The translations under genes were made by a program, and so were the position numbers. Positions 52,364 through 60,748 of a stretch of 64,000 nucleotides of DNA are shown piece by piece. The first letter of the stretch is position 1; each line of letters starts with the position of its first letter. The notes under the pieces were generated by a model, which was given only the letters and a program-made list of their open reading frames with translations, was not told where the DNA came from and did no database searches. The stretch covers positions 319,501-383,500 of the forward strand of contig NC_019703.1 of the NCBI RefSeq assembly GCF_000317045.1, given 5' to 3'. Source of the DNA: Geitlerinema sp. PCC 7407 (GTDB taxonomy: Bacteria > Cyanobacteriota > Cyanobacteriia > PCC-7407).

Positions 52364-53596
52364 GTGAGAACCGCCTACCAGTAACGATTGCGTCCAACCT
52401 CCCGTCAAATCGCCTTGATGAGCGAATGGCTAGAGTTGCTGCGCAGACAGTACAACTATCGTCTTGGTGAGCGGTTCTCTTGGTACGAGCAAAACCGCTG
52501 TGACATCAACGCCTGTCCCCTAATCTGTCACCTGCCAGAACTGCGAGAGAATCCTGACTTCTACTCCCAAAAACGAGACTTGGTGAACTCCAAGACTTTA
52601 TTCCCGGAGTACCAGCAGATTCACTCTCAAGTTCTGCAAGACTGCATTGGCCGGGTGAAGAAGACCTTTGACCGCTGGCTCAAAGGAGACTGCAACGCTA
52701 AGCGAAGCGGTAGACCTCGATTCAAAGGAGCAGGCCGCTATCGCTCTTTCACCTTCCCGCAGATCAAACAGGACTGCATCCAGGGCAAGCAGATCAACCT
52801 GCCCAAGATGGGCTGGGTGAAACTGATCCAACACCGTCCCTTACCGGAAGGGTTCAAGATCAAGACCGCCACCGTCAGCTACAAAGTTGATGGCTGGTAT
52901 GTGACTCTCAGCCTAGAGGATTCATCAATCCCCGTTCTCACTCCCGACATCCCCAATACTGAGAACACGACTGGGATTGATCTGGGATTGAAGTCGTTTT
53001 TGGTAGACGACTCAGGACAGGAAGAACCCATCCCCCAGCACTACCGCCAAGCAGAGAAGCGCCTGAAGCGGTTGCAGCGGAGTTTATCGAGAAAAAAGAA
53101 GGGGTCCAATCGCCGAAAGAAAGCAATTAGACGAGTTTCTAAGGCACACCTGAAGGTTGCGAATCAGCGCAAAGACTTTCACTGCAAGGTTGCAAACAAG
53201 CTTTTATCCCAGGGGAAGCATGTCGCTCATGAAAAGCTGAATATTCGAGGCATTGCGAGAACGCGACTCGCAAAATCGACCCAGGATGCTGGCTGGGGCC
53301 AGTTCCTGCAAATCTTGGCAGTCAAGGCTGAAAGAGCTGGATTGCTTACGGTTGCAGTGAATCCTAGAGGTACGTCTCAGAACTGCTCTGGCTGCGGAGT
53401 CAAGGTACCTAAAACACTTCAGGACAGGCTGCATACCTGTCCTGAGTGTGGGTTGACGATTGACCGTGACCACAATGCAGCGATCAATATCAAGTCTTTG
53501 GCGGTAGGGCATTCCGTCAATAAAGCTCAGGAAACGCCCGATGGGTTGCCAGGGGTCACTGAGAAGCCGACACCGTATGCGTCAGTATCGGTGTAG
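52364..53596 (+). pseudogene. tnpB: TnpB RNA-guided nuclease with premature stop at codon 7
   Basis: A TnpB (IS605 OrfB) of about 410 residues. From GTG 52364 the frame reads VRTAYQ, then TAA at 52382, then RLRPTSRQIALMSEWLELLR; related TnpBs read AYxYRLxPT, so an aromatic codon seems changed to stop. Translation could restart at TTG 52388. Everything downstream is intact: the RuvC aspartate in GIDLGLKSF, glutamate in HEKLNIRG, zinc ribbon CSGCG and CPECG, and final DRDHNAAIN. Whether activity remains depends on reinitiation. Confidence 0.7.
53570..53594 (+). repeat. Right-end hairpin of the IS element / likely omegaRNA 3' end
   Basis: ACACCG (53570-53575) pairs with CGGTGT (53589-53594) across the tnpB stop. 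In IS605 elements this region forms the reRNA/omegaRNA scaffold, with the guide copied from sequence just beyond the end at about 53606. Confidence 0.5.
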
Positions 53597-53629
53597 GAGT
53601 ATGTCACAGCAGGAATGGTAAGCGCTTGC

Positions 53630-53746
53630 TTAGATGCCAGCTGCGTCTTCGCGCTCGATGTACAGAAACAGGAAGGCCATGGCAACAGCGGGGAAAACCA
53701 GGCCAACTAGAGGAACGAGAATAGAGGGCAAAAAGGAAGCTGCCAT
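53630..53746 (-). CDS. psaI: Photosystem I reaction centre subunit VIII
   Basis: A 38-residue single-helix protein, [20 protein letters not shown] then [13 protein letters not shown], matching plastid and cyanobacterial PsaI, which helps bind PsaL and so stabilises PSI trimers. It starts at ATG 53746. It is monocistronic here, and its 3' side meets the IS right end at 33 bp. No terminator remains between. Confidence 0.93.
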   Translation of the reverse strand: MAASFLPSILVPLVGLVFPAVAMAFLFLYIEREDAAGI

Positions 53747-53886
53747 ACTTAAAGTTTCCATCTAAAACGACACGAATCCAAGGGAAACTGTACTGCGAAT
53801 CGAGGGGCGGGACGGCGCTATTCTCAAGATTTTTAACAAAATGAGATGACGAAAGATTGCGCAGTGGCTTTGCGTCTGGGGCCAAG

Positions 53887-56484
53887 TTAGAGTCGCGTGT
53901 CAAAGTCCTCGAAGGGCATATTGGGCAGGTCAGGGGGAATGACCATGCGATCGATGATGGTTTTGCGGCTTTCGCGCTGGGTCTGGACGTCAACGGCGAT
54001 CGCCTCAATCTGAAGCTCGAGACAGCCAAAGGGGATGGTGAGCTGGGTGCTGCCCAGCAGGTTGCCGAGGCCGTCGGGAGTCCAATCGATCAGCCAGCGT
54101 GGGCCATCGAGGAGCGATCGCGTTTGGCGATCGGTAGCCCAGAGCTTCACGTAGAGGCGCGTAGGCGCCTGGGGAAGCTTGGCCTGAATGGTGACGGGGC
54201 GTCCTGCGGTCAGCTCGCCAGCGGGTACCAGCAGCTCCGGGGCCGGGATAGGCGGCAGATCGTCAAGATCTGCTGCAGGCTGGCGATCGGGCTCGCTCGC
54301 TGGCTGGGGCCGCCGAGAGGGAGCCGGGTTGGGGTCATCTTCGACGACGACTTCCCGATAGCGATCGGCTTGAGGAGCCGCCTGAGGGGGGATGGGGGTC
54401 AGCTCTGGGGCGATCGCGGCGGTGGGCTCAGCATCGGGTGCTAGGCCATCTTCCCCAGGCTCGACGGGAGTAGGCGCTGCTTCGAAAACTGGGGCTTCGG
54501 AAGCCGGGAGCTCTGGTTCGGGGGTTGTTTCGGGCTCTGGCTCTGGCTCTGGGGGAGCGTAGCTCTCTTGCAGCCAATCCCGGAGGTTGTCGTCTTCGGC
54601 GATCGCGTAGAGCTTGCTCCAAAACTGGCGCGCTGTCAGAGACCGGAAGGGCGAAGGGCCCGGGGCCGGTGGCTCGGGAAGCAGTGGGCTCTCGTCGCTG
54701 GGGGGCTCGGTGTCGGTGATGGGCGAGATTAGAGACTCGTCGGTGTCGATCGCTTCCAGGGGGTCGTCGTCCTCGCTGGTCTCGACTTCTGCGGCAGTCT
54801 CGACGAGGTCGGGCTCCTCGCGGATCCAGTCTGCCTCGCTCTCTGGAGAGTCGTCGAGGTCTGGGACATCGGCGATCGCCGGTGGCTGCTGGGGCTGGGG
54901 CCGAGGAATCTGCGGGAGCTGGGGGCCACGAGCAGAGCGAACCTCAGGGCTGGCAGGAGCCTCGGGGCGGGCGGCATCGGTGGCCGTAGCGTCGGGAGCG
55001 GCCGCCTCCGCTGCCTCCGGACGCGGGCGAATCTCTGGCGGCATGCCCCGCGTGCCAGCAGGCCGCACTCGCAGCGGCGGGATGGCCTGGCGCGTAGAGA
55101 CCAACTCCAAGAACTCCAGCCGCATTTTGGGCCGGGGAGCCGGGGGCGGACTGGGCGGGCGATCGCTCGATTCTAGGGGCAGGTCGATCAGGTCTTCTTC
55201 ATCAATGTCTTCGTCGGTCTGGGCGATCGCCTCCAGCAGCTCGTCCACCGCCGCCGTAATCGTGAAGGCTTGGGTCGTGACCACCGTCGAGCCGTCGTAG
55301 AGCGTGATATTGCCCAAAAGCAGCCGAGTTTCACAGTCGGCCGGAATCTCGACCCCACAGCTAAAGGAAATGGGAAAAGCCTGGGCTGGCAGCGCCGGTT
55401 GCAGCGTGACCAGAGCCTGCTGGTTTTGCGGGTCAGAGAGCGTAATTTTCAGCGTGGCGTCTGTCAGGGCGCTGCGAGGGGTCTGATCGTCCTGGACGAC
55501 CACCTGCCCCGCGATGGTGATACTCTCGCCCCAGTGCGCAATGTAGGCTTCCTGCGCTAGGACCAGCTGGAAAATTGAATCAGCCGGAATCTCTTCAACA
55601 AAGGACTCTACGGCCTTGGCGGCGGTGGGCTGGAGGTCCCAGGCATCCAGCAGCTCGTCGATGGCCTGCTGGGAGATTTCGTCGGCGATCTGCCGCAGTC
55701 GCTCCAGCGAGGGCAAAGGCTCCTCTTGTCCTTCGGAGCTGGCGGCGGTGCTGGTGGGCGCTGCTTCGGCCAGCAGCGGATCTGCCTCGAAGTCGTCCTG
55801 AACCTCGGAATCCGGGGCCTCTGCGTCTTCGAAGGCTTCGGGCGCGGCGGAGTCCGCGAAGATGTCCTCGCTGGGCGACCCGGCGGCCAGCGGATCCTCG
55901 GGCGAGTCGGCTAGGAAATCAGATAGAGAATCGGGTTCTGAGAAGTTGGCCGGGAGGTCGGCGGCCAGGGGGGCTGTTTCGGGCGAGTCGGCTGAGACAT
56001 CGCCCAGGGGCTCGTCAAAGGCGATCGCCGGTTGCGTTTCAGGCAGGGCCTCAGAACGATCGAGGACAGGCGGCTCGGCTGCGTCTGGGGCGGGGGGCTG
56101 CCAGTCAAAGTCATCGTCCTCGCCGGTCAGGCGATCGCGCGACAGCACCTGAAGCTGGATGCTGTAGACCCAGCTATCACCCATCAAATCGGACATCAGG
56201 TCCCCAGAGCAGCGCACCTCCCAGAGACCCGGCTTCAGGCTGGTAAAGGGAATGACCACCATCAGGCCGTCGGGATTGGTGCGATTTTGGCGCTTCTGGA
56301 CGCGGCGCTTGGGCGGAAACTCGTGGGTCGCCTTGTGGATGAGCCGCACCTCGACGTTGGTGTTGCTGCGATTGCTGCGAGCGACGACCCGGTAGCGGCC
56401 TTCCAAAATCTCAACGGTCGGAGACTCCAGCGGCAGCCAGGAGCGATCGCCCTCTTGCTGTAGCAAAAATTCCCAGTACTCCAT
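53887..56484 (-). CDS. Large acidic, proline-rich protein of unknown function
   Basis: An 865-residue protein beginning MEYWEFLLQQEGDRSWLPLE at ATG 56484, with GAGGAGG just upstream. It has three beta-rich, soluble segments: the N-terminal one (about residues 1-120), a middle one (about 310-450, with LAQEAYIAHWGESITIAG) and a C-terminal one (about 750-865, GRPVTIQAKLPQAPTRLYVK). Between them are low-complexity Glu/Pro/Ala/Ser stretches. It has no signal peptide or membrane helix. I recognise no named family; the beta segments could be immunoglobulin-like. It is 180 bp downstream of hisS. Confidence 0.7.
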   Translation of the reverse strand: MEYWEFLLQQEGDRSWLPLESPTVEILEGRYRVVARSNRSNTNVEVRLIHKATHEFPPKRRVQKRQNRTNPDGLMVVIPFTSLKPGLWEVRCSGDLMSDLMGDSWVYSIQLQVLSRDRLTGEDDDFDWQPPAPDAAEPPVLDRSEALPETQPAIAFDEPLGDVSADSPETAPLAADLPANFSEPDSLSDFLADSPEDPLAAGSPSEDIFADSAAPEAFEDAEAPDSEVQDDFEADPLLAEAAPTSTAASSEGQEEPLPSLERLRQIADEISQQAIDELLDAWDLQPTAAKAVESFVEEIPADSIFQLVLAQEAYIAHWGESITIAGQVVVQDDQTPRSALTDATLKITLSDPQNQQALVTLQPALPAQAFPISFSCGVEIPADCETRLLLGNITLYDGSTVVTTQAFTITAAVDELLEAIAQTDEDIDEEDLIDLPLESSDRPPSPPPAPRPKMRLEFLELVSTRQAIPPLRVRPAGTRGMPPEIRPRPEAAEAAAPDATATDAARPEAPASPEVRSARGPQLPQIPRPQPQQPPAIADVPDLDDSPESEADWIREEPDLVETAAEVETSEDDDPLEAIDTDESLISPITDTEPPSDESPLLPEPPAPGPSPFRSLTARQFWSKLYAIAEDDNLRDWLQESYAPPEPEPEPETTPEPELPASEAPVFEAAPTPVEPGEDGLAPDAEPTAAIAPELTPIPPQAAPQADRYREVVVEDDPNPAPSRRPQPASEPDRQPAADLDDLPPIPAPELLVPAGELTAGRPVTIQAKLPQAPTRLYVKLWATDRQTRSLLDGPRWLIDWTPDGLGNLLGSTQLTIPFGCLELQIEAIAVDVQTQRESRKTIIDRMVIPPDLPNMPFEDFDTRL

Positions 56485-56663
56485 GTGCCCCTCCTCGCGC
56501 CTAGCGCTGCTACCAGACGCCCAGGCAAGGCAGTGGCCCCCCGATCTCTGGTCCGACGCTATTTCTGGTTGTACAGCAATTTTTGCGCATATTGACCCCT
56601 CCAAACGCCTCAGGCGCTTGGGAAGTTGTGGCGATCGCCCGTCCGGAGCCGCAGCACGAGGGT

Positions 56664-57944
56664 CTAGGCGCGGGCCGCAGCCAGGCGCTGATGCCAGGCC
56701 TCCGCCTGGGCCAGAAGATCGCCTTGGGCGACGGCTTCTTGTTCGCCGCTGCCCAGCCACTTGACCTGGACCGTCCCGGCGTCTGCTTCTGCATCCCCCA
56801 AAATCAGGCAGGCCACCGCCCCGCTGCGATCGGCCCGCTTGAACTGTTTGCCAAAGGCGCTGCCGCTGAGGTCGAGATCCACCTTAAACTGGGCCTGACG
56901 CAGCTGGTGCGCCAGGGTGAGAGCCGCAGGCTCAGCGCGATCGCCCCGCGACACCACATAAAAGTCCAGAGCCGCCTTGGGCTGGGCGTGAATTTGCTGG
57001 AGCAGCAGAGTGAGGCGCTCCAGGCCGATGGCCCAGCCCACCGCCGCCGTCTCGGGGCCGCCCAGCTCCGAAACCAGCCCATCGTAGCGGCCGCCGCCGC
57101 ACACCGTCGCCTGGGCACCCAGATCGTCCGACTGAATTTCGAAGGCCGTGTGGGTGTAGTAGTCCAGGCCGCGCACCAGACGCGAATTGAGCCAGAAGTC
57201 GATGCCCAAATCCGTCAGGCTCTGCTGCACCCGGTCGAAGTGGCGCTGGGAGTCCTCGCTGAGGTGGTCGAGAATGCTGGGGGCGTCCTGGGCGATCGCC
57301 TGGGTGCGCGGATCCTTGCTGTCGAGGATGCGCAGCGGATTGCGAGTGAGGCGATCTTGGGAATCGGGGTCCAGCTCGTCCTTGTAGGGCGTCAGGTAGT
57401 CCACCAGGGCGCCTCGGTAGGCCTGGCGGTCGGCTCGGCTGCCGACGGAGTTGAGGGCGAGGCGAAGATTCTTGAGGCCGAGGGCTTGCAGGATCGCCGT
57501 GGCGATCGCGATCACCTCGGCGTCGGCGCGGGGATCCCGGCTGCCCAGCACCTCGACCCCGAGCTGATGAAACTGGCGCTGTCGCCCTGCCTGGGGCCGC
57601 TCGTAGCGAAACATCGGCCCGGTGTACCATAGGCGCTGCACGCCTCCCTGGGCGTGGAGGCTGTGCTCGATGTAGGAGCGCACAACCCCCGCCGTGCCCT
57701 CGGGCCGCAGCGTAATCGAGCGATCGCCGCGATCGCTAAAGGTGTACATTTCCTTGCCCACCACATCGGTGGCCTCGCCAATGCCGCGTTCAAACAGCGA
57801 GGTCTGCTCAAAAATGGGCGTCCGAATTTCCTGATAGGCCGCTCGACCCAGTATGTCACGGGCCGTCGCCTCGACCCACTGCCAATAGCCAACCTCCTCG
57901 GGGAGGATATCGCGCGTGCCCCGTAGTGCTTGAATCGAACTCAT
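56664..57944 (-). CDS. hisS: Histidyl-tRNA synthetase
   Basis: Class II aminoacyl-tRNA synthetase of 426 residues. Visible features: [12 protein letters not shown] start, motif 2 with [20 protein letters not shown], the HisA-type [14 protein letters not shown], and motif 3 [15 protein letters not shown], followed by the anticodon-binding domain ([20 protein letters not shown]). Length is normal. It is upstream of the 865-residue protein gene on the same strand and downstream of the pedR-like gene. Confidence 0.97.
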   Translation of the reverse strand: MSSIQALRGTRDILPEEVGYWQWVEATARDILGRAAYQEIRTPIFEQTSLFERGIGEATDVVGKEMYTFSDRGDRSITLRPEGTAGVVRSYIEHSLHAQGGVQRLWYTGPMFRYERPQAGRQRQFHQLGVEVLGSRDPRADAEVIAIATAILQALGLKNLRLALNSVGSRADRQAYRGALVDYLTPYKDELDPDSQDRLTRNPLRILDSKDPRTQAIAQDAPSILDHLSEDSQRHFDRVQQSLTDLGIDFWLNSRLVRGLDYYTHTAFEIQSDDLGAQATVCGGGRYDGLVSELGGPETAAVGWAIGLERLTLLLQQIHAQPKAALDFYVVSRGDRAEPAALTLAHQLRQAQFKVDLDLSGSAFGKQFKRADRSGAVACLILGDAEADAGTVQVKWLGSGEQEAVAQGDLLAQAEAWHQRLAAARA

Positions 57945-58192
57945 CCCGGTTTCGTTGTCGTCCTGTCCGTTAACGACGCTGAGCCCGACTCCCTCGATCT
58001 GGAAGTGCCCCTCGCCAGCGCCAAAGCGGCTACTATCCTACCGAAAATCGGCTCCCTCCGCTGAACCTCCGGGGCGATCGCCCGCTCAAAAATAGCCGCT
58101 TCAGCCTGACTGCTGGCGGCGATCGCGCTTTTGGGGCAACGTGGCTTGAGACACCCTGACCAACAGCAAACGGCCCAGGGGACTTTTTATCC

Positions 58193-58468
58193 CTATGCGA
58201 TGGTTTCGTCCTCTGGCGATGGCAGCACGCAGCAGTTCACATCGTTCAGGCAAACCTTGCCCCACTGCAGCGCCCAGCGCACCAGCGCCACCCGGTTGTC
58301 GGTGCTCGTCTTGGTCAAAATGTTGCTGATGTGGTTATCCACGGTGCGCTTGCTAATCTCCAGCGCCTCAGCAATTTCCTGATTGGTCAGACCGTTGGCC
58401 ACTAGCTCAACGATCTGCAATTCCCGCTCTGATAGCGGACCGTAGGCTTGAGTCTCGCCCCCCGCCAT
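58193..58468 (-). CDS. pedR: LuxR-type redox regulator, PedR-like
   Basis: A 91-residue regulator made of a LuxR HTH (LSERELQIVELVANGLTNQE, ISKRTVDNHISNILTK) and a cysteine-bearing tail (KVCLNDVNCCVLP). This matches PedR, a small LuxR-type factor that responds to photosynthetic electron transport through a thioredoxin-linked cysteine in Synechocystis. It lacks a receiver domain. Identity is by length and cysteine placement. It is divergent from a DUF4168 gene and upstream of hisS. Confidence 0.75.
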   Translation of the reverse strand: MAGGETQAYGPLSERELQIVELVANGLTNQEIAEALEISKRTVDNHISNILTKTSTDNRVALVRWALQWGKVCLNDVNCCVLPSPEDETIA

Positions 58469-58759
58469 AGTACTTCCATACCTCTGTATATCTACCCATC
58501 CATATTCTTTATCTTAAGGGCTTCTTTCTCAAAACCTCTTGCCTTGCGCCGATCTGTCGCTGGCTCGGGCTGGGGAGCGGGGTGAGCCAGCCCAGAAGCG
58601 AGCTTGCCCCGTGACCTGTCAGCGCATCGGGCTGCAGATCGGCTAATTTGGACACCAAGCGGCGTCTGGGCGATCGCCCGCCTCGTTCATGGCGGCAAAC
58701 CAGACCCTTTGCCCAGACCCGCAATATCAGCCCTCACCCGCCATCAAGTTTGCAAGTTT

Positions 58760-59206
58760 ATGGATATTCAAGCGATTCGAGCCGTGCTCAAGGGTTTTGG
58801 CAGCTGGATGTGGGCCGCTGGCTTGGCGATCGCCCTTTGGCTCAGCCCCCTGGCCCCGGCAACTGCCCAGACCCTGGCCCCCGCCCCTGCGCCCGAACCC
58901 ACCGCCAGCGCCCCCCACAACGGCACCCTCAGCTCTGGGGACATCCCCTCAGAGAAGGTCAGCCAGTTTGTGCGGGCCTATCTGGCGGTGGTCAGCCTGG
59001 TGGAGGCCCGCGAAGGCGAGCTGCAGAGCGCCGAAACCGAGGTGGAATATCAGCGCTTGGCCCAGGCCATCCACACCGAAGCCATGGCCACGATTCGGAG
59101 CGCCGATCTGACGCCCCAGGAGTACTTGCAGCTGCTGGAGCTGGCCAAAGTGGACCCGGACTTTGGGGAGCGCATCGCAACGCAACTTCAAGAAGCGATC
59201 AATTAA
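58760..59206 (+). CDS. DUF4168-type secreted protein
   Basis: A 148-residue protein starting MDIQAIRAVLKGFGSWMWAA, with a signal-peptide-like N-terminus (cleavage near ATAQ at about residue 35), a Pro/Ala linker, then a helical domain (KVSQFVRAYLAVVSLVEARE and a C-terminal LTPQEYLQLLELAKVDPDFG). The arrangement matches the DUF4168 family of exported proteins found in many cyanobacteria. A longer frame to 58604 is unlikely. Function unknown. Confidence 0.65.
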   Translation: MDIQAIRAVLKGFGSWMWAAGLAIALWLSPLAPATAQTLAPAPAPEPTASAPHNGTLSSGDIPSEKVSQFVRAYLAVVSLVEAREGELQSAETEVEYQRLAQAIHTEAMATIRSADLTPQEYLQLLELAKVDPDFGERIATQLQEAIN

Positions 59207-59266
59207 CCCAGAGGCGCTAGGGTATTGGTTGGATGCGTCTGACAACCGTTAGCGAGGAGAGTTGCT

Positions 59267-60274
59267 GTGAGTCACCCTCGGGTTTTGTGTCTGGGCGAAA
59301 TTTTGTTTGACAATTTGGCGAATCAGCCGGGGCGATCGCTGGAGGCCGTAGAATCTTGGACGCCCTATCCCGGCGGAGCGCCCGCCAATGTCGCCTGCGG
59401 CTTGGTCAAGCTCGGGACCTCGGCGGGATTCATTGGCTGTGTGGGCGAGGATGCGGCGGGCAATGCCCTGGTCCAGCTGCTCCAGGAAGTGGGGGTCGAC
59501 AGCAGCGGCGTGCAGCGCTACCCCAGCGCCCCCACGCGATCGGTGTACGTGGTGCGCTCCGAACGGGGCGATCGCAGCTTTGCGGGCTTTAGCGATCGCG
59601 CGACTCCCGAAGCCCAGCGCCCTGACCTTTTTGCGGACGCCTACCTGCAAGCGGATCGCCTGTCCGAGGCCGCTTTCGAAAACGCGGATTTCCTGGTGCT
59701 AGGGACCCTGGAGCTGGCCTACCCCCAGAGTGCCGAGGCCATCGAGCGCGCCCTGAGCTTGGCGGAGCGCCACTATGTGAAAGTGCTGCTGGACGTGAAC
59801 TGGCGGCCCATGTTCTGGCCCGACCCGGCGGTGGCGATCGGCCGTATCCAGGCACTGCTCAAGCGGGTGGACTTCCTCAAGCTCTCCGAAGAAGAGGCGA
59901 CCTGGCTGTTTGACACCACCGATCCGGGGGCGATCGACCACCGGCTGGGCGACCTCGAAGGCGTGCTGGTCACGGCGGGCGAACACGGCTGCGCCTACTG
60001 CCTGGGCGACAACGAAGGGACGTTCCCGGTGTTTCCAGTCGAGTCGGAGGACACCACCGGCGCGGGCGACAGCTTTGTGGCGGGCTTCCTGCACCAGGTT
60101 TGTCAGCACGGCCTGCAATTTTTGAGCGATCCGGCCCAGGCGCGCCAGGTGGTGGCCTACGCCAGCGCCGCCGGTGCCCTGACGACCACACGGGCCGGGG
60201 CGATCGCCGCCCAGCCGACCGCCCAAGAGGTGGAAGCTTTCCTGTACCTGCACGCCAACCTGGTCGCCAGCTAA
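59267..60274 (+). CDS. PfkB-family carbohydrate kinase (fructokinase-like)
   Basis: A 335-residue kinase. The N-terminal LCLGEILFDNLANQPGRSLE, the GGAPANVACGLVKLG sugar-binding loop and the DTTGAGDSFVAGFLHQ catalytic (GAGD) signature are present. The sequence is most like fructokinases that phosphorylate free fructose after sucrose cleavage. Start is GTG 59267 with GAGGAG upstream. It precedes the CYTH gene by nine bases, suggesting cotranscription. Confidence 0.85.
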   Translation: MSHPRVLCLGEILFDNLANQPGRSLEAVESWTPYPGGAPANVACGLVKLGTSAGFIGCVGEDAAGNALVQLLQEVGVDSSGVQRYPSAPTRSVYVVRSERGDRSFAGFSDRATPEAQRPDLFADAYLQADRLSEAAFENADFLVLGTLELAYPQSAEAIERALSLAERHYVKVLLDVNWRPMFWPDPAVAIGRIQALLKRVDFLKLSEEEATWLFDTTDPGAIDHRLGDLEGVLVTAGEHGCAYCLGDNEGTFPVFPVESEDTTGAGDSFVAGFLHQVCQHGLQFLSDPAQARQVVAYASAAGALTTTRAGAIAAQPTAQEVEAFLYLHANLVAS

Positions 60275-60283
60275 ACCATCCCC

Positions 60284-60748
60284 ATGCCCAAGGAAATCGA
60301 GCGCAAATTTTTGGTCAAAAACGACGCCTGGCGGGCGATCGCCGTCGGGGTTCCTTACTGCCAGGGCTACCTGTCCTGCGACGTGGGCGCCACGGTGCGG
60401 GTGCGCCGGGTGGGCGATCGCGGCTATCTCACGGTCAAAGGGCCGACCCAGGGCGTGATTCGCCTGGAGTACGAGTATCCGATTCCGGTGGCCGAAGCCG
60501 AAGAAATGCTTCAGCGTCTGTGCCTGCGGCCCCTGATCGAAAAGGTGCGCCACAAAGTCGTCCTCGATGGCGTGGTGTGGGAAATTGACGAATTCGGCGG
60601 CGAGAATGCGGGGCTGATCGTGGCCGAAGTGGAGCTCGTCACCGAAGACCATCCCCTGACTTTGCCGGAGTGGATCGGCGAAGAAGTCTCCCACGACCCG
60701 CGCTACTTCAACGCGAATTTGGTCTCGATGCCCTACTGCCGCTGGTAG
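60284..60748 (+). CDS. CYTH-domain protein (triphosphatase/class IV cyclase-like)
   Basis: A 154-residue CYTH protein with the signature ExExK at the start (MPKEIERKFLVKNDAW) and the tunnel residues VRVRRVGDRGYLTVKGPTQG. Small stand-alone CYTH proteins of this type hydrolyse tripolyphosphate; adenylate cyclase activity is the less likely alternative. It follows the kinase gene at nine bases. Its 3' end overlaps the tail of the opposite-strand TPR-GT gene by 41 bp. Confidence 0.8.
   Translation: MPKEIERKFLVKNDAWRAIAVGVPYCQGYLSCDVGATVRVRRVGDRGYLTVKGPTQGVIRLEYEYPIPVAEAEEMLQRLCLRPLIEKVRHKVVLDGVVWEIDEFGGENAGLIVAEVELVTEDHPLTLPEWIGEEVSHDPRYFNANLVSMPYCRW

Larger units (their letters stand above)
51771..53606 (+). 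mobile_element. IS200/IS605-family insertion element (tnpA and tnpB divergent)
   Basis: An element with a Y1 transposase (minus) and a TnpB (plus), as in IS605. Likely ends are hairpin-bearing: GAAGCC with a CTCACG/CGTGAG hairpin at 51771-51806 on the left, and GAAGCC with an ACACCG/CGGTGT hairpin ending at about GTCAC (53606) on the right. Elements of this family have no inverted terminal repeats or target duplications, so the exact ends cannot be fixed by eye. It separates psbEFLJ from psaI. Confidence 0.75.
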
